From the NCBI GenBank assembly GCA_017480285.1, contig JAFVAX010000013.1, forward strand, positions 1-56,551: a stretch of 56,551 nt of DNA. Reading direction: 5' to 3'. Shown here in pieces: positions 26,897-36,862 of the stretch. The notes beneath the pieces were generated by a model. That model was not told where the DNA came from. It saw only the letters and a program-made list of their open reading frames with translations, and did not search any database. Source of the stretch: Paludibacteraceae bacterium (lineage in GTDB: Bacteria; Bacteroidota; Bacteroidia; Bacteroidales; Paludibacteraceae). Positions within the stretch are counted from its first letter, which is position 1; each line of letters starts with the position of its first letter. A program made the translations under genes and the position numbers.

Positions 26897-28846
26897 TTAC
26901 TGCTTTTTTTCTTCCAATTCTTTCAGTATCTCTTCGTTGACTTTTATGACAGCCTTATTACGAAGTTCTGCTTCCCATTGTTTTTGCAGTTCGTCCTGAT
27001 AGTCAGACACTACAGTACCTAAAACATCGGTATAACACTCAGGTTTCTTAAGTTTCTTACCTTGAGCAAAAACAACAGGAAATTCTTCGGACGCCACATA
27101 ACCTTTTTTCTTGAAAGCGATACCGTCAACATCTTCATTTTCACCTTCTTTCCACAAGCCTCGTTTTACTTTTACCAACACTAATGAATCAGTATTTATA
27201 CGCGAGCGGATATATGAATTGACAGAGTCGGGGTGAGCATTTTTCAAAATAGCCTTCACCGCTTTAGCTGTTTGAGCATCTTTGCATTGTGCAACAAAAC
27301 CTTTGAAATGCGGCGTATCGTAAGCATAGTGCGCCTTGTTTCTCTCAAAGAAAGCCTTCAAACCAACAGTATCTTCCGAGGCTTTGTTCCATACCTCACG
27401 CATCGAGATATCAAACAAAAGAATACCATCGTGATACTCATTTATGAGATTACGGAACTGCGGATATTTATCTTCCAAACGGCTGTTTTCATAAGCCAAA
27501 AGTATGTTACTTACATACTGCTCATATACATTGTTCAGTATCCTTGCGGGATTAACAGGTGAAGCAATGTGCCTGTTTTGAACATCTTTAACAAAGTCGC
27601 TGACGGTGTATTGGCGATCGGCAAATGAGAACAAAACACCATCAATGTTCACATTTGCAGTAAATGCCGTATCCAAATCAGCGGTACGAACGGCAACGGC
27701 AGAGAGGTTCTCAAGTTTGTCGGTATCCTCTTTGAAATTATATTCTTTTTTCAGTTTGTCGATAAAAGCATTTTGCATCACATCACGATATTCCGAACGG
27801 CTCATAGTACGCAAAAGTTCTTTGAAATACTCGCCATCCAGTTTGCGCAAACCACGCTCACCGAGAAACTGCATAACATGCCACCCGTAACGGGACTGAA
27901 AAGGTTTTGAAACAGAACCGCTATCAGTCATTGCAAATGCCACATCCTCAAATTGTTGAACCATCTGTCCTCGTCCGAAAAAGCCTAAATCACCACCACG
28001 CATAGCAGAGCCTTTGTCGTCAGACTGACTGAAAGCCACAGTTGAGAACATCACTTCGGGATTATTTACAACATTATACAAGGAGTCTATCTCAACTTTT
28101 GCCCGTGCAGCAACTTCCTCATTGTCACGCGGTGTTGCTTTCATAATATGTGCGGCGCGCACTTCTTTATGTGGCAACTCTTTCTCCACTTTCAATATAT
28201 GAAAACCAAAAGGTGTGCGGAAAACTCCACTAACTTGACCTAATGGAGTGTTGTAGGTAGCATCTTCAAACGACTTGACATATCTAAATGGAGTAACCCA
28301 GCCGACAACACCGCCATCTTCGTTAGCAGAATTAACCTCTGAACATTTGCGGGCAACTTCTGCAAAATCTTGCTTTTGCAACAAGAGCAATATAGAGTCT
28401 AATTTTGCCAAAGCACGGTTTTCCTCCTCTTGCGTAGCATTTTCGCTACAGCGCACCGCAATATGGCGTACAAAACGGTCGTTGCGCATACGCTCGTAAA
28501 CCTCATTAACAATGGTTTTAATGGCATCCGAATCAGTCATATATGCCGGTACTGCCTGATTACGATAGGTTGACAGTTCTTTACGGAATGATTCAAGAGT
28601 GTCTAACCCGCGAGCCTCAGCCTCTTGCACTTTAAGCTTAAAGGTCTTGAATAGTTCAAGATATTCTCTAACTGACTGCTTGTTAACCGTATCAGAAGCA
28701 CAGTTCTTTTCGTAAATATACATAAACTCGTCAACTGTAACAGGCTGACCGTTGATTTCCATAAGCACTCGGTCATCAACCTTTTGAGAGGCAAACAAAC
28801 TGATTGACAGCAACATTGCCGACAATACTAAAAATGACTTTTTCAT
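26897..28846 (-). CDS. SurA-like periplasmic peptidyl-prolyl isomerase with two parvulin domains
   Basis: 649 residues: signal peptide (1-19), N-terminal chaperone-like helices (about 25-120), parvulin domain 1 (about 130-225, ending FRTPFGFHILKVEKELP), parvulin domain 2 (about 230-335, RAAHIMKAT ... GGDLGFFGRGQMVQQFEDVAFAM ... RYGWHVMQFLGERG), then a long C-terminal region. It likely guides outer-membrane proteins across the periplasm. First gene of a four-gene envelope run, divergent from two FKBP genes. Confidence 0.9.
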   Translation of the reverse strand: MKKSFLVLSAMLLSISLFASQKVDDRVLMEINGQPVTVDEFMYIYEKNCASDTVNKQSVREYLELFKTFKLKVQEAEARGLDTLESFRKELSTYRNQAVPAYMTDSDAIKTIVNEVYERMRNDRFVRHIAVRCSENATQEEENRALAKLDSILLLLQKQDFAEVARKCSEVNSANEDGGVVGWVTPFRYVKSFEDATYNTPLGQVSGVFRTPFGFHILKVEKELPHKEVRAAHIMKATPRDNEEVAARAKVEIDSLYNVVNNPEVMFSTVAFSQSDDKGSAMRGGDLGFFGRGQMVQQFEDVAFAMTDSGSVSKPFQSRYGWHVMQFLGERGLRKLDGEYFKELLRTMSRSEYRDVMQNAFIDKLKKEYNFKEDTDKLENLSAVAVRTADLDTAFTANVNIDGVLFSFADRQYTVSDFVKDVQNRHIASPVNPARILNNVYEQYVSNILLAYENSRLEDKYPQFRNLINEYHDGILLFDISMREVWNKASEDTVGLKAFFERNKAHYAYDTPHFKGFVAQCKDAQTAKAVKAILKNAHPDSVNSYIRSRINTDSLVLVKVKRGLWKEGENEDVDGIAFKKKGYVASEEFPVVFAQGKKLKKPECYTDVLGTVVSDYQDELQKQWEAELRNKAVIKVNEEILKELEEKKQ

Positions 28847-28990
28847 TTCTTCAAATAGGGAAATCTGTTAAAATTCCGCTTTTATTGTTAAACATCAAAA
28901 TTTATCTTTGCAAAAACAATGCAAAAAGCATACAAATTTAACGAAAATTATTAAAAAAAACAAATTCACAACACAAAACATAACTTATTT

Positions 28991-29021
28991 TTTGTTTTTT
29001 GCTGAAAAAATAGTAAATTTG
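28991..29021 (+). promoter_or_regulatory. Promoter of the FKBP pair
   Basis: TTTG (28991-28994), N19, TAAATTTG (29014-29021); 28 nt upstream of the start codon. A second possible -7 box, TATCTTTG (28903-28910), has no TTTG partner. Confidence 0.75.
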
Positions 29022-29049
29022 TAAGATTTTTAACAATAATGCAATTGAT

Positions 29050-29637
29050 ATGGATAAATTAAGTTATGCCTTAGGTATGAGCATAGGGCAAAATCTGCTT
29101 TCAAGCGGTGTTAAGAACATAGATTACAAAGACTTGTCGAGTGCCATAGAAGATGCGCTTGAACACCGCAAGCCACAACTTGACTATATGGAGGCGCAAC
29201 AATTGTTGCAACGCTATTTTCGTGAGTTACAAGAAGAAACGGCAAAAGTAGAAAAAGAACAAGGGCAAAAATTCTTGGAAGAAAACAAGAAGCGTGAACA
29301 AGTAAAAGTTACCAATTCAGGTCTGCAATATGAAGTTCTTACACCTTCTATCGGTCAGAAACCAACAGCCACTGACACCGTAAGAGTTCATTATGAAGGC
29401 ACACTCATCGACGGAACTGTGTTTGATAGTTCGTATCGTCGTGGTGAGCCTATCAGTTTTGCACTTAATCAGGTTATTGCCGGCTGGACAGAAGGTTTGC
29501 AACTTATGTCAATAGGCTCGAAATACAAATTTTATATTCCTTATAACCTCGGCTATGGTGCAAGAGGAGCGGGCGACAGCATACCTCCATACGCAACACT
29601 AATCTTCACTGTTGAACTTTTGGGAATAGGGAAATAA
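29050..29637 (+). CDS. FKBP-type peptidyl-prolyl isomerase (FklB-like, no signal peptide)
   Basis: 195 residues: N-terminal FKBP_N dimerisation helices (about 1-85; [14 protein letters not shown]) and a C-terminal FKBP domain (about 100-194; [62 protein letters not shown]). No export signal, so probably cytosolic. It shares about half its FKBP domain with the lipoprotein that follows 40 nt later, which suggests duplication. Confidence 0.93.
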   Translation: MDKLSYALGMSIGQNLLSSGVKNIDYKDLSSAIEDALEHRKPQLDYMEAQQLLQRYFRELQEETAKVEKEQGQKFLEENKKREQVKVTNSGLQYEVLTPSIGQKPTATDTVRVHYEGTLIDGTVFDSSYRRGEPISFALNQVIAGWTEGLQLMSIGSKYKFYIPYNLGYGARGAGDSIPPYATLIFTVELLGIGK

Positions 29638-29677
29638 CAAACAGAAAATAAACCAATTAACTAAATAATTTAAGGAA

Positions 29678-30946
29678 ATGAAAAAGATTTCAATCGTAGT
29701 GCTTGCTGTTTTGTCGCTTATAGCTTGCACAGGCACATCTTACAAAGCCAAAGAAGTGGCTCTACAATCACAAAACGACTCTGTTAACTATGCATTAGGA
29801 CTTCTTAACGGTCAGAATATCAAAATGCAATTTCTGCGCAACGATTCTTCTCAAGCTGCTATTGACGAGTTTGCACAAGCTCTCTCTAATGGTTTCGATG
29901 GAAAAGTAAAGAAACTTGACGAACTTCAGAAAGCAGGACAACAACTTGGTACTTCTGTTAAAGAGATGGAAAAATCAGGTCTTGCTTCGGTTGAGAAATG
30001 GTCTATCAACGAACCAATTTTCTACAAAGGCTTCTTTGACGCATTGACCGACCAGCTCAGTGAAGAAGAACAACTCTTCACATCGGAAGAGGCACAAGCC
30101 TACCTGCAAGAGGCATTTGCCCAAGCAAGCAGCCTTGAAGAAACACTTGGTAAAGTTGTTAAAGCATCCCCAAAACTTGATATGCCGGAAGTGGAACTGA
30201 CAAGTGAAATTGACTCGCTCAACTATGTTTTTGGTATGCTTAACGGAGAGATATTCCGTCAGCGATTTGTAAAGGAAGAGACTGAGGAACAAGATATTAA
30301 AGGTATTCTTGACAACATCAAAGAAGGTCTGAACACCAAAAGTCGCAACCCTGAATTAGTAGCAATGGGCGAGATGATAGGTCAGACTATTAAATCGCAA
30401 GACGAAAAGGGTCTGCTTGGTGTTCCTGAACTACAAACGGACTTCTCTCTACTGCTTCAAGGTTTTGTAAATGGTATGGCAGGTGAGCACGAAGGAATGG
30501 AGATGCAAGAAGCTGATGCATACATTACAAAAGTTGTGAACTTCTATCGCTATGGTAACACACAGGAGGATGGTGAGAAATTCTTGGCTGAGAATGCAAA
30601 ACGCGAAGAAGTACAGGTTACTGAATCCGGCTTGCAATACGAGGTTATTACTATGGGTCATGGTTTGAAACCGACAGCTGAAAACAAGGTAAAAGTGCAT
30701 TACACCGGCACACTCATCGATGGAACTGTTTTTGACAGCTCCGTTGAACGCGGTGAGCCTGCTGAATTCAGACTTAATCAAGTCATCCCGGGTTGGACTG
30801 AAGGTCTGCAACTTATGCCTGTTGGTTCGAAATTCAAATTCTATCTGCCTTATAACCTCGCATACGGTGAAAGAGGCGCAGGTCAGAAAATACCACCATA
30901 TTCGGCACTTATATTCGAAGTGGAACTATTGGATATAGATAAATAA
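29678..30946 (+). CDS. FKBP-type peptidyl-prolyl isomerase lipoprotein with two FKBP_N regions
   Basis: 422 residues. Lipobox LIAC (signal MKKISIVVLAVLSLIAC), so envelope-anchored. Two FKBP_N-type repeats (about 30-155 beginning DSVNYALGLLNGQ, and about 170-290 beginning DSLNYVFGMLNGE) precede one FKBP domain (about 320-422; [21 protein letters not shown] ... YGERGAGQKIPPYSALIFEVELL). The doubled N-region is unusual against the Mip/FkpA single one. It probably folds outer-membrane or secreted proteins, matching the divergent SurA-like gene. Confidence 0.93.
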   Translation: MKKISIVVLAVLSLIACTGTSYKAKEVALQSQNDSVNYALGLLNGQNIKMQFLRNDSSQAAIDEFAQALSNGFDGKVKKLDELQKAGQQLGTSVKEMEKSGLASVEKWSINEPIFYKGFFDALTDQLSEEEQLFTSEEAQAYLQEAFAQASSLEETLGKVVKASPKLDMPEVELTSEIDSLNYVFGMLNGEIFRQRFVKEETEEQDIKGILDNIKEGLNTKSRNPELVAMGEMIGQTIKSQDEKGLLGVPELQTDFSLLLQGFVNGMAGEHEGMEMQEADAYITKVVNFYRYGNTQEDGEKFLAENAKREEVQVTESGLQYEVITMGHGLKPTAENKVKVHYTGTLIDGTVFDSSVERGEPAEFRLNQVIPGWTEGLQLMPVGSKFKFYLPYNLAYGERGAGQKIPPYSALIFEVELLDIDK

Positions 30947-30967
30947 ACTATTCCAATTCAATCTTTT

Positions 30968-31016
30968 AACTCCCACAGACATAAACGCATTTTGTTCTGT
31001 CTGTGGGAGTTTTGAT
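30968..31016 (+). terminator. Terminator after the FKBP pair
   Basis: 14-bp stem AACTCCCACAGACA/TGTCTGTGGGAGTT (30968-30981 with 30998-31011) followed by TTGATAT; the T-run is short (TTTT). Confidence 0.85.
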
Positions 31017-31041
31017 ATAAAACAAACTAAAAAACAAATCA

Positions 31042-32538
31042 ATGAGTCAGATAGCCAAACAGGGATTTTGGGGTACTGTAGTAACATACCTCGGTGTGCT
31101 TATTGGGTTTATCACGACTTTTTTTGTACTGACACGCCTACTCAGGACCGAAGATATAGGTCTTGTACGCGTTCTCATTGATACTGCCACGCTTTTTATC
31201 GGACTTGCACAACTCGGCACTACCTCTTCAACAATTCGTTTTTTCCCATACTTCAAAACCGACGACAACAAGCATCATGGTTTCTTTTTCTATACTCTTT
31301 TGTTGCCTTTAGTAGGGTTTATTATTTTCGGAATAGCATATTTTTTAGCAAGTGATAGTCTGAAAAATATCTTCGCAGAGAAATCTCCATTAGTGGTCGA
31401 TTATTACTATATAGTACTGCCAATAGCATTTTTTATGCTCTATCAGACTGTTTTTGAGACTAATGCCGCAACGCTCCGTCATACTGTTTTCCCAAGGTTT
31501 GTAAGAGAGGTTCTTACGCGCTTGTGTCTGCTTGTGGCTTATATCTTATATGCCTATAAAACAGTCAATCTCGATGGTTTTGTATGGATTCTTTGTCTCA
31601 CTTATGCCATAGCCGCTCTTGCTAATTTTTGTTATTTAATTATCAAAGAGAAAATCTACTGGAAGCCGGATTTAGAATTTTTGAGCAAGCCACTGCTCAA
31701 GCAGGTTGGTTCATACACTCTGTTTGTGCTTCTGACGGCTCTTGCATCTGTCGTAGCCCCGACACTCAGCAGTTTTTTTCTGACAGCCCAATTAGGGCTC
31801 AATTACACCGGTGTGTTTGCCATAGCAACATATATGGCAGTGATGGTCAGCATACCCTATCGTTCTGTTAATGCCATTGCGCAACCTCAACTCGCTACAG
31901 CTATTAAAGAACAAAACCATACTGACGCACAGACACTACTTCAGCAGGTGGCAAGAAACCTGCTTTTAGCAGGTATGTCCATACTACTTATCATCTGGAT
32001 AAACATTGACCTTATTTACCTTATTCTGCCAAATGGCGAGACATATAGTGCTGCTCGAACTGCGGTGCTTCTATTAGGATTGAGCCAACTTGTGCTCGCC
32101 GCTTTCACTATCGCCCTATCGGCTCTAAACTATTCACCATACTACAAGTATTCACTCGTATATGCTGTCTTGCTCACTATTGCCTCTTTATGGTTGAATA
32201 ATATACTCATACCCAAATACGAAATGAATGGTGCGGCACTTGCCAATCTATTGGCATACTTGCTCTATTTCGGCATAATAAGCCTGACGCTTTACCTGAA
32301 GACAAAACTGAATATAATATCAAAAAAGATGCTCGGCATAATCTTGGTATCGATACTCTTTTTTGCACTTAATGAACTACTGCTCAAACTTTTCGTTTTG
32401 TCTATTCAGCTTTCTGCTATCATAAGAGACCTTATTTTGCTACCGCTCTTTATACTAATCGTTTACAAACTACACCTTGCTCCTGAATTAGAACAGACCA
32501 TCAATCGCTATATTAACTCCAAACAAACAAAACAGTGA
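31042..32538 (+). CDS. Polysaccharide flippase (Wzx/MOP family)
   Basis: 498 residues with about 14 predicted membrane segments starting [20 protein letters not shown], the typical N-terminus of Bacteroidota oligosaccharide flippases. It moves lipid-linked glycans across the inner membrane. No glycosyltransferase genes are adjacent, so it may serve the glycan assembled by the genes at 14.7-18.2 kb or another locus. The stop overlaps the GTG start of truA (GTGA). Confidence 0.88.
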   Translation: MSQIAKQGFWGTVVTYLGVLIGFITTFFVLTRLLRTEDIGLVRVLIDTATLFIGLAQLGTTSSTIRFFPYFKTDDNKHHGFFFYTLLLPLVGFIIFGIAYFLASDSLKNIFAEKSPLVVDYYYIVLPIAFFMLYQTVFETNAATLRHTVFPRFVREVLTRLCLLVAYILYAYKTVNLDGFVWILCLTYAIAALANFCYLIIKEKIYWKPDLEFLSKPLLKQVGSYTLFVLLTALASVVAPTLSSFFLTAQLGLNYTGVFAIATYMAVMVSIPYRSVNAIAQPQLATAIKEQNHTDAQTLLQQVARNLLLAGMSILLIIWINIDLIYLILPNGETYSAARTAVLLLGLSQLVLAAFTIALSALNYSPYYKYSLVYAVLLTIASLWLNNILIPKYEMNGAALANLLAYLLYFGIISLTLYLKTKLNIISKKMLGIILVSILFFALNELLLKLFVLSIQLSAIIRDLILLPLFILIVYKLHLAPELEQTINRYINSKQTKQ

Positions 32539-33287
32539 GATATTTCATTTACCTTTCATACGATGGAACAGACTACCATGGTTGGCAACGACAGCCCAAC
32601 GGTATTAGTATTCAGGAAGTGTTAGAAGATACTTTGACGCTTGTTTTGCGTAATAAAACTGAAATAGTCGGTGCGGGACGCACCGATGCCGGTGTGCATG
32701 CAAAAACAATGGTAGCACATTTCGACACTGCCGAACCGATTGCAGTTAACTTGCAAGCAAGGCTTAATAATCTGCTACCGAAAGATATAGCCATACAAGA
32801 TATAAAACTTGTCAGAGACGATGCCCATGCCCGCTTTGACGCAATAAAGCGACAATACCAATACTTTTTCACCACTAAAAAATCGCCTTTCAACTATAGG
32901 TTTGCAACCCGTATCCCTACAAATATAGATTTCGGTAAAATGAACGAAGCGGCACAACTGTTGCTCACACACGATGATTTTGCTTCGTTCTGCAAGGTAC
33001 ATACCGATGTAAAGACAACCCTTTGCAAGGTAACAGAAGCCAAATTTATACAGAAGTCTGATACGGATTGGATCTTTCAAATAGAAGCCGACCGCTTCCT
33101 TAGGAATATGGTACGAGCAATTGTGGGCACATTACTTGAAGTTGGTACAGGCAAGTTGAGTATCAGCGATTTTCAACAAATCATCGAAGCCAAGAACCGT
33201 TGTGCCGCTCGTCAGTCTGCCCCTCCACAGGGACTTTTTCTTACTCAAATCGAATATCCTTTAGAAGTGTTTTTATCGCAAGAATGA
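32535..33287 (+). CDS. truA: tRNA pseudouridine(38-40) synthase
   Basis: 250 residues. Catalytic Asp51 in [24 protein letters not shown] near the start and [17 protein letters not shown] late. Modifies the tRNA anticodon stem-loop. It begins with GTG inside the flippase stop, so translation is coupled. Confidence 0.95.
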   Translation: MRYFIYLSYDGTDYHGWQRQPNGISIQEVLEDTLTLVLRNKTEIVGAGRTDAGVHAKTMVAHFDTAEPIAVNLQARLNNLLPKDIAIQDIKLVRDDAHARFDAIKRQYQYFFTTKKSPFNYRFATRIPTNIDFGKMNEAAQLLLTHDDFASFCKVHTDVKTTLCKVTEAKFIQKSDTDWIFQIEADRFLRNMVRAIVGTLLEVGTGKLSISDFQQIIEAKNRCAARQSAPPQGLFLTQIEYPLEVFLSQE

Positions 33288-33354
33288 GTGGGTAGCTCTC
33301 ATCCTGCACGGCTTGCCGATGCGTAGCAACTTTTTTCAGTATCTTGACTTTTTT

Positions 33355-33382
33355 AGATTCTGACATGCGTCAGAATGAGGGT
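33355..33382 (+). repeat. Dispersed palindromic repeat, copy 4
   Basis: AGATTCTGAC, loop ATGC, GTCAGAATGAGGGT: perfect TTCTGAC/GTCAGAA stem. Lies between convergent truA and glgB. Confidence 0.8.
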
Positions 33383-33394
33383 TAGCAAAAACAT

Positions 33395-33433
33395 CAGAGC
33401 CTATAAAACTTTTATTTAGCTTAATAGGCTCTG
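33395..33433. repeat. Hairpin between two repeat copies
   Basis: Perfect 10-bp inverted repeat CAGAGCCTAT/ATAGGCTCTG with a 19-nt AT-rich loop, centred between copies 4 and 5. There is no T-run, so an efficient intrinsic terminator is not supported. Confidence 0.7.
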
Positions 33434-33451
33434 TAAGATTATTTGTGATTT

Positions 33452-33479
33452 AGATTCTGACCTGCGTCAGAATGAGGAT
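33452..33479 (+). repeat. Dispersed palindromic repeat, copy 5
   Basis: AGATTCTGAC, loop CTGC, GTCAGAATGAGGAT. Differs from copy 4 at two positions only and has the same orientation; it ends 2 nt from the glgB stop codon. Confidence 0.8.
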
Positions 33480-33480
33480 A

Positions 33481-35484
33481 CTAAACTTTCTTCAAAACGA
33501 CTGCGCTACGGGCGGGCAGATACAATTTGAGCCAGCCTTTATGTTCGCTTTTGTAAAGTTCGTCTTCTTGTGTGAAATGTTCAACAGAGTCGTCCGACAG
33601 ACCAAAACCGGCAAACTTCTTATCGTCGGTGTTCAGCACAACACGATAGCTGCCTTCAGGTGCTAACATTCCATAATCGGTGAACGACTGTTGTCCGTTG
33701 AAATTGAACACAAACAACAGGTCGCCACGCATATATGCTACAACTTGGTCGCCCTCTTTGTCCCATATATTGACAACAGGCAAAAGATTATAGTTTTCAA
33801 CACTACCTATGAGATGAAGCATCGCCTTATCGAAATCGCCTAATTCGTGGTAGTAGAAGTTCGGATTGTCCACTAAACTCCACTGGCGACGGGCGTATTT
33901 ATAACTCCAGCCATTACCTTCGCGCGGAAAATCTATCCATTCTGGATGACCAAACTCATTTCACATGAAATTAAGGTATCCACCATTGATAGTGCTTGCC
34001 GTTATAAGACGAATCATCTTGTGGAGAGCAATACCACGGTCAACCATAAAGGTGTTATCGCCGTGTTGCATGTGCCAATACATTTCGGCATCAATAAGTC
34101 GGAAAATAAGCGTTTTGTCGCCCACCAATGCTTGGTCGTGGCTCTCGGCATAAGAAATGGTTTTCTCATCCTCACGGCGATTGGTCATCTCATACAAGAT
34201 ATGTCCGGCTTTCCAATCTTCGTCTTTGACTTCTTTGATCATCTTTATCCAGAAATCGGGAATTCCCATAGCAAGACGATAGTCAAAACCCATACCGCCG
34301 TCTTTCACAGGTACTGCCAAACCGGGCATACCTGACATCTCCTCGGCAATAGTGATGGCATTCTTGTTAAACTCGTGAATCATCTTGTTGGCAAGTGTCA
34401 AATAGCAAATGGCATCGCCATCCTGATTCAAGTTGTAGTAAGAGTCGTATCCGTTAAAGTCTTCGCCGAGACCATGCGAGCGGTATATCATTGAAGTAAC
34501 ACCATCGAAACGGAAACCATCGAAGCCGTACTCGTCTAACCAATACTTGCAGTTCGAGAGAAGGAAATGCAACACTTCGTGCTTTCCGTAGTTGAACAGC
34601 AGGCTGTCCCAAGCCGGATGCTCACGGCGAGCACCATCGTGAAAATACTGATAAGGCGTTCCATCAAAGCGTCCCAAGCCTTCAACTTCGTTCTTTACAG
34701 CATGAGAATGAACAAGATCCATAATGACAGCAAGACCTTGTTGGTGGGCTTCGTCGATGAGTTGTTTGAGTTCGTCAGGCGTACCAAAACGCGATGATGC
34801 AGCAAAGAAACTACTTACATGGTAGCCGAATGAGCCATAGTATGGATGCTCCTGTATTGCCATAATCTGCAAGCAGTTGTAGCCGTCAGCAACGACACGA
34901 GGTAGGACATTTCTGCGGAACTCGTCATAACTTGCCACTTTCTCCTCTTCCGATGCCATACCTATGTGGCACTCATAGATAAGAAGCGGGTTCTTATGCG
35001 GGCGGAAATTCCGAACCTTACGCTTGTAAGGCTTTTCCGGAGCCCAGACCTGAGCCGAGAAAATTTTTGTATTGTCGTCTTGTACAACACGATTGGCATA
35101 CGAGGGAATACGCTCACCAGCACCACCCTGCCACTCAACCCAAAGTTTGAACAACTGACCATGGTGTATCATATCTGTGCCAAAAAATCCTTCCCAGTTA
35201 CCATTGTCAATACGAGTTAAGCGATAACGCTCGTCTTTCTGCCAATTGTTAAAATCTCCTAAAAGATACACAGCCGTTGCATTCGGTGCCCACTCACGGA
35301 ACACCCACGATCCGTCTTCTGCCTGATGCAAACCAAAATAGAAATAACCATTGGCAAAGTCTTCCAACTTGCCACCGCCGGTCAAAGCCTGCTCCAAGGA
35401 CATAGCATAATAATACCGACCCAAGATGGCATCGCTGTACGGAGCCAACATAGGATCGGATTTTATAAGTGCAAGATTCTTCAT
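33481..35484 (-). pseudogene. glgB: 1,4-alpha-glucan branching enzyme with in-frame TGA at codon 508
   Basis: Read through, this is a normal-length (667-codon) GH13 branching enzyme: CBM48 (about 45-145), catalytic barrel with nucleophile Asp327 in GFRFDGVTSM and acid/base Glu381 in IAEEMSGMPG, and the C-terminal beta domain. At 33963-33961 the codon is TGA where the conserved block GGYLNFMGNEFGHPEW needs Gly (one G-to-T change from GGA). The frame continues intact on both sides and no other lesion is seen, so it is a very recent nonsense mutation, a sequencing error, or a read-through case. The truncated product would lose the end of the barrel and the C-domain. Glycogen branching would fail if real. 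Second gene after the YhcH gene. Confidence 0.88.
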
Positions 35485-35511
35485 TAAACCGAATATATGC
35501 GAGTTAAAAAA

Positions 35512-35964
35512 TTAAATATCTCTTACTTTGACAATTACTTTTCTGTATTTGCTTCCTACGGGTGCAAGTCCGGCTTTATGCGCATCGTGTGGGAAAAAGA
35601 CCACAAAATGCCCTTCTTGCACAGAAAGCATTGAAGACGGTTTGTCGGTAAAACGCTCTTCGTCTTTCTGCTCGTCGTAGGCATCTTTCTGTTGCATACA
35701 ATCGTCTTGCGGCTTCCACGCCATTTTCTCCTCGCCTGAAACAAGATAGTGTATGTCTGCAAACTCATGGTGGGCTTCCAAGTCTTCAGGCTCTTCGCCC
35801 GCACCTTCCATATCAACAATAGTTACTACAATATCGTCGCCCTGTAAATGCAATCTACAAGGTGGCAGAGACTCTAAATCGTTGCTTAAAAGGAAATTAA
35901 ATGCCAAACGGAATTTGTCGTTAAAACTATATAACAACGCATTCTCTAATTTATCTAAAATCAT
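35512..35964 (-). CDS. YhcH/YjgK/YiaL family protein
   Basis: 150 residues, DUF386 cupin-like fold: HHEFADIHYLVSGEEKMAW, VQEGHFVVFFPHDAHKAGLAP, and a C-terminal VIVKVRDI. Metal-binding His residues are in HHEFADIH and HDAH. Relatives include the sialic-acid anomerase NanQ and EbgC; a role as sugar anomerase is plausible but the substrate is unknown. It is transcribed with glgB from a consensus promoter. Confidence 0.88.
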   Translation of the reverse strand: MILDKLENALLYSFNDKFRLAFNFLLSNDLESLPPCRLHLQGDDIVVTIVDMEGAGEEPEDLEAHHEFADIHYLVSGEEKMAWKPQDDCMQQKDAYDEQKDEERFTDKPSSMLSVQEGHFVVFFPHDAHKAGLAPVGSKYRKVIVKVRDI

Positions 35965-35985
35965 ACTTTAAGTGTATTTTTCCCA

Positions 35986-36017
35986 CAAATTTACAAAAAA
36001 TAAATTATTCTTGCAAA
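35986..36017 (-). promoter_or_regulatory. Promoter of yhcH-glgB
   Basis: Minus strand: TTTG (36017-36014), N20, TAAATTTG (35993-35986). Perfect consensus; the -33 box lies inside the left arm of the palindrome at 36011-36062. Confidence 0.8.
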
Positions 36018-36062
36018 CTAAAAGTTCAAATAAATATGTATTTGCACTTTTGAAGTTTGCAA
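36011..36062. repeat. 52-nt near-perfect palindrome between cdaA and the yhcH promoter
   Basis: Nested arms: TTGCAAACT/AGTTTGCAA (36011-36019 with 36054-36062), AAAAGT/ACTTTT (36020-36025 with 36046-36051), CAAATA/TATTTG (36027-36032 with 36039-36044), with one T/C mismatch and a 2-nt GA bulge, loop AATATG. Total 21 paired positions. No T-run follows on either strand. Confidence 0.85.
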
Positions 36063-36088
36063 AAATGACTGTTTTTTAGCTTTTTTTA

Positions 36089-36862
36089 TCACTTTGTCAT
36101 ATTTTTTGTAAGTAATTCTGACAACTCGTCAAGCGTTACAGTGCGAATGGAATCTTCCTTTGCCACGCTGATAAGTCCCGTCTGCTCAGAGACGACCACA
36201 ACCAAAGCATCGGTTTTTTCCGCTAATCCCAAAGCCGAGCGATGTCGAAGACCGTAATGTTGAGGTATAGACAAACTCTTTGACACCGGTAAAATACAAG
36301 CCGCACTTGCCAAGCGTCCGTTCTGGACTATTAAAGCACCGTCGTGCAAAGGAGAGTTTTTGAAAAAGATATTCTCAATGAGTCGGGCAGATATACGAGA
36401 ATCAATACGCTCACCCGACTCCATATAATTGTCTAAAGTCTGATTACACTCCACTACGATAAGTGCACCCACCTTTTGCGCCGACATGTGCCGACAGGCA
36501 AGTACTATTTGAGCAACTTGTTTGTCAGTTTGCAACTGCCGCCATTGATTGCCACGGAAACGATATTGTATGTTCTCAATACTCATAGTCGCACCAACAC
36601 GAGACAGAAACATCCTTAACTCATCTTGAAACAAGATAATCAAGGCTATAGCACCAACACTTACTATCCTGTCGAACAAAGCACCGGTAAGTTCCAAAGT
36701 AAATACGTACGCCACAACAAACCAGAGCATCAGGAACACAAAAATGCCCCAGAAAAGGTTTACTGCTCCATACCGCTTCAAAAGACGATAAACCTCATAT
36801 AGGATTACCGCTACGAAAAGTATATCAACAATGTCGCGAAGACCAATTTCAAAACCAAGCAT
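36089..36862 (-). CDS. cdaA: Diadenylate cyclase (CdaA type)
   Basis: 257 residues: three N-terminal membrane segments (about 8-82), then the DAC domain with DGA motif (Asp174-Gly-Ala in PLHDGALIV) and RHR motif (206-208 in GLRHRSALG), both needed to make c-di-AMP from two ATP. c-di-AMP controls potassium and osmotic balance. It follows folP directly, the usual order in Bacteroidota; here the gap is filled by a 14-bp tandem repeat ending right at the ATG, so there is no ordinary ribosome-binding region. Start chosen at the first ATG after the repeat. Confidence 0.95.
   Translation of the reverse strand: MLGFEIGLRDIVDILFVAVILYEVYRLLKRYGAVNLFWGIFVFLMLWFVVAYVFTLELTGALFDRIVSVGAIALIILFQDELRMFLSRVGATMSIENIQYRFRGNQWRQLQTDKQVAQIVLACRHMSAQKVGALIVVECNQTLDNYMESGERIDSRISARLIENIFFKNSPLHDGALIVQNGRLASAACILPVSKSLSIPQHYGLRHRSALGLAEKTDALVVVVSEQTGLISVAKEDSIRTVTLDELSELLTKNMTK

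Noticed and set aside
33961..33963. TGA read as glycine or selenocysteine
   Set aside because: Many genes here (truB, rnr, folP, truA flank) stop at TGA, so no genetic-code change is supported, and no selenocysteine element or cysteine-type homology exists at this Gly site.
35512..35964. YhcH protein as a firm sialic-acid catabolism gene
   Set aside because: The family is broad (EbgC, YiaL, NanQ) and the neighbours are glycogen genes, so linking it to the nonulosonate module 17 kb away is not supported.
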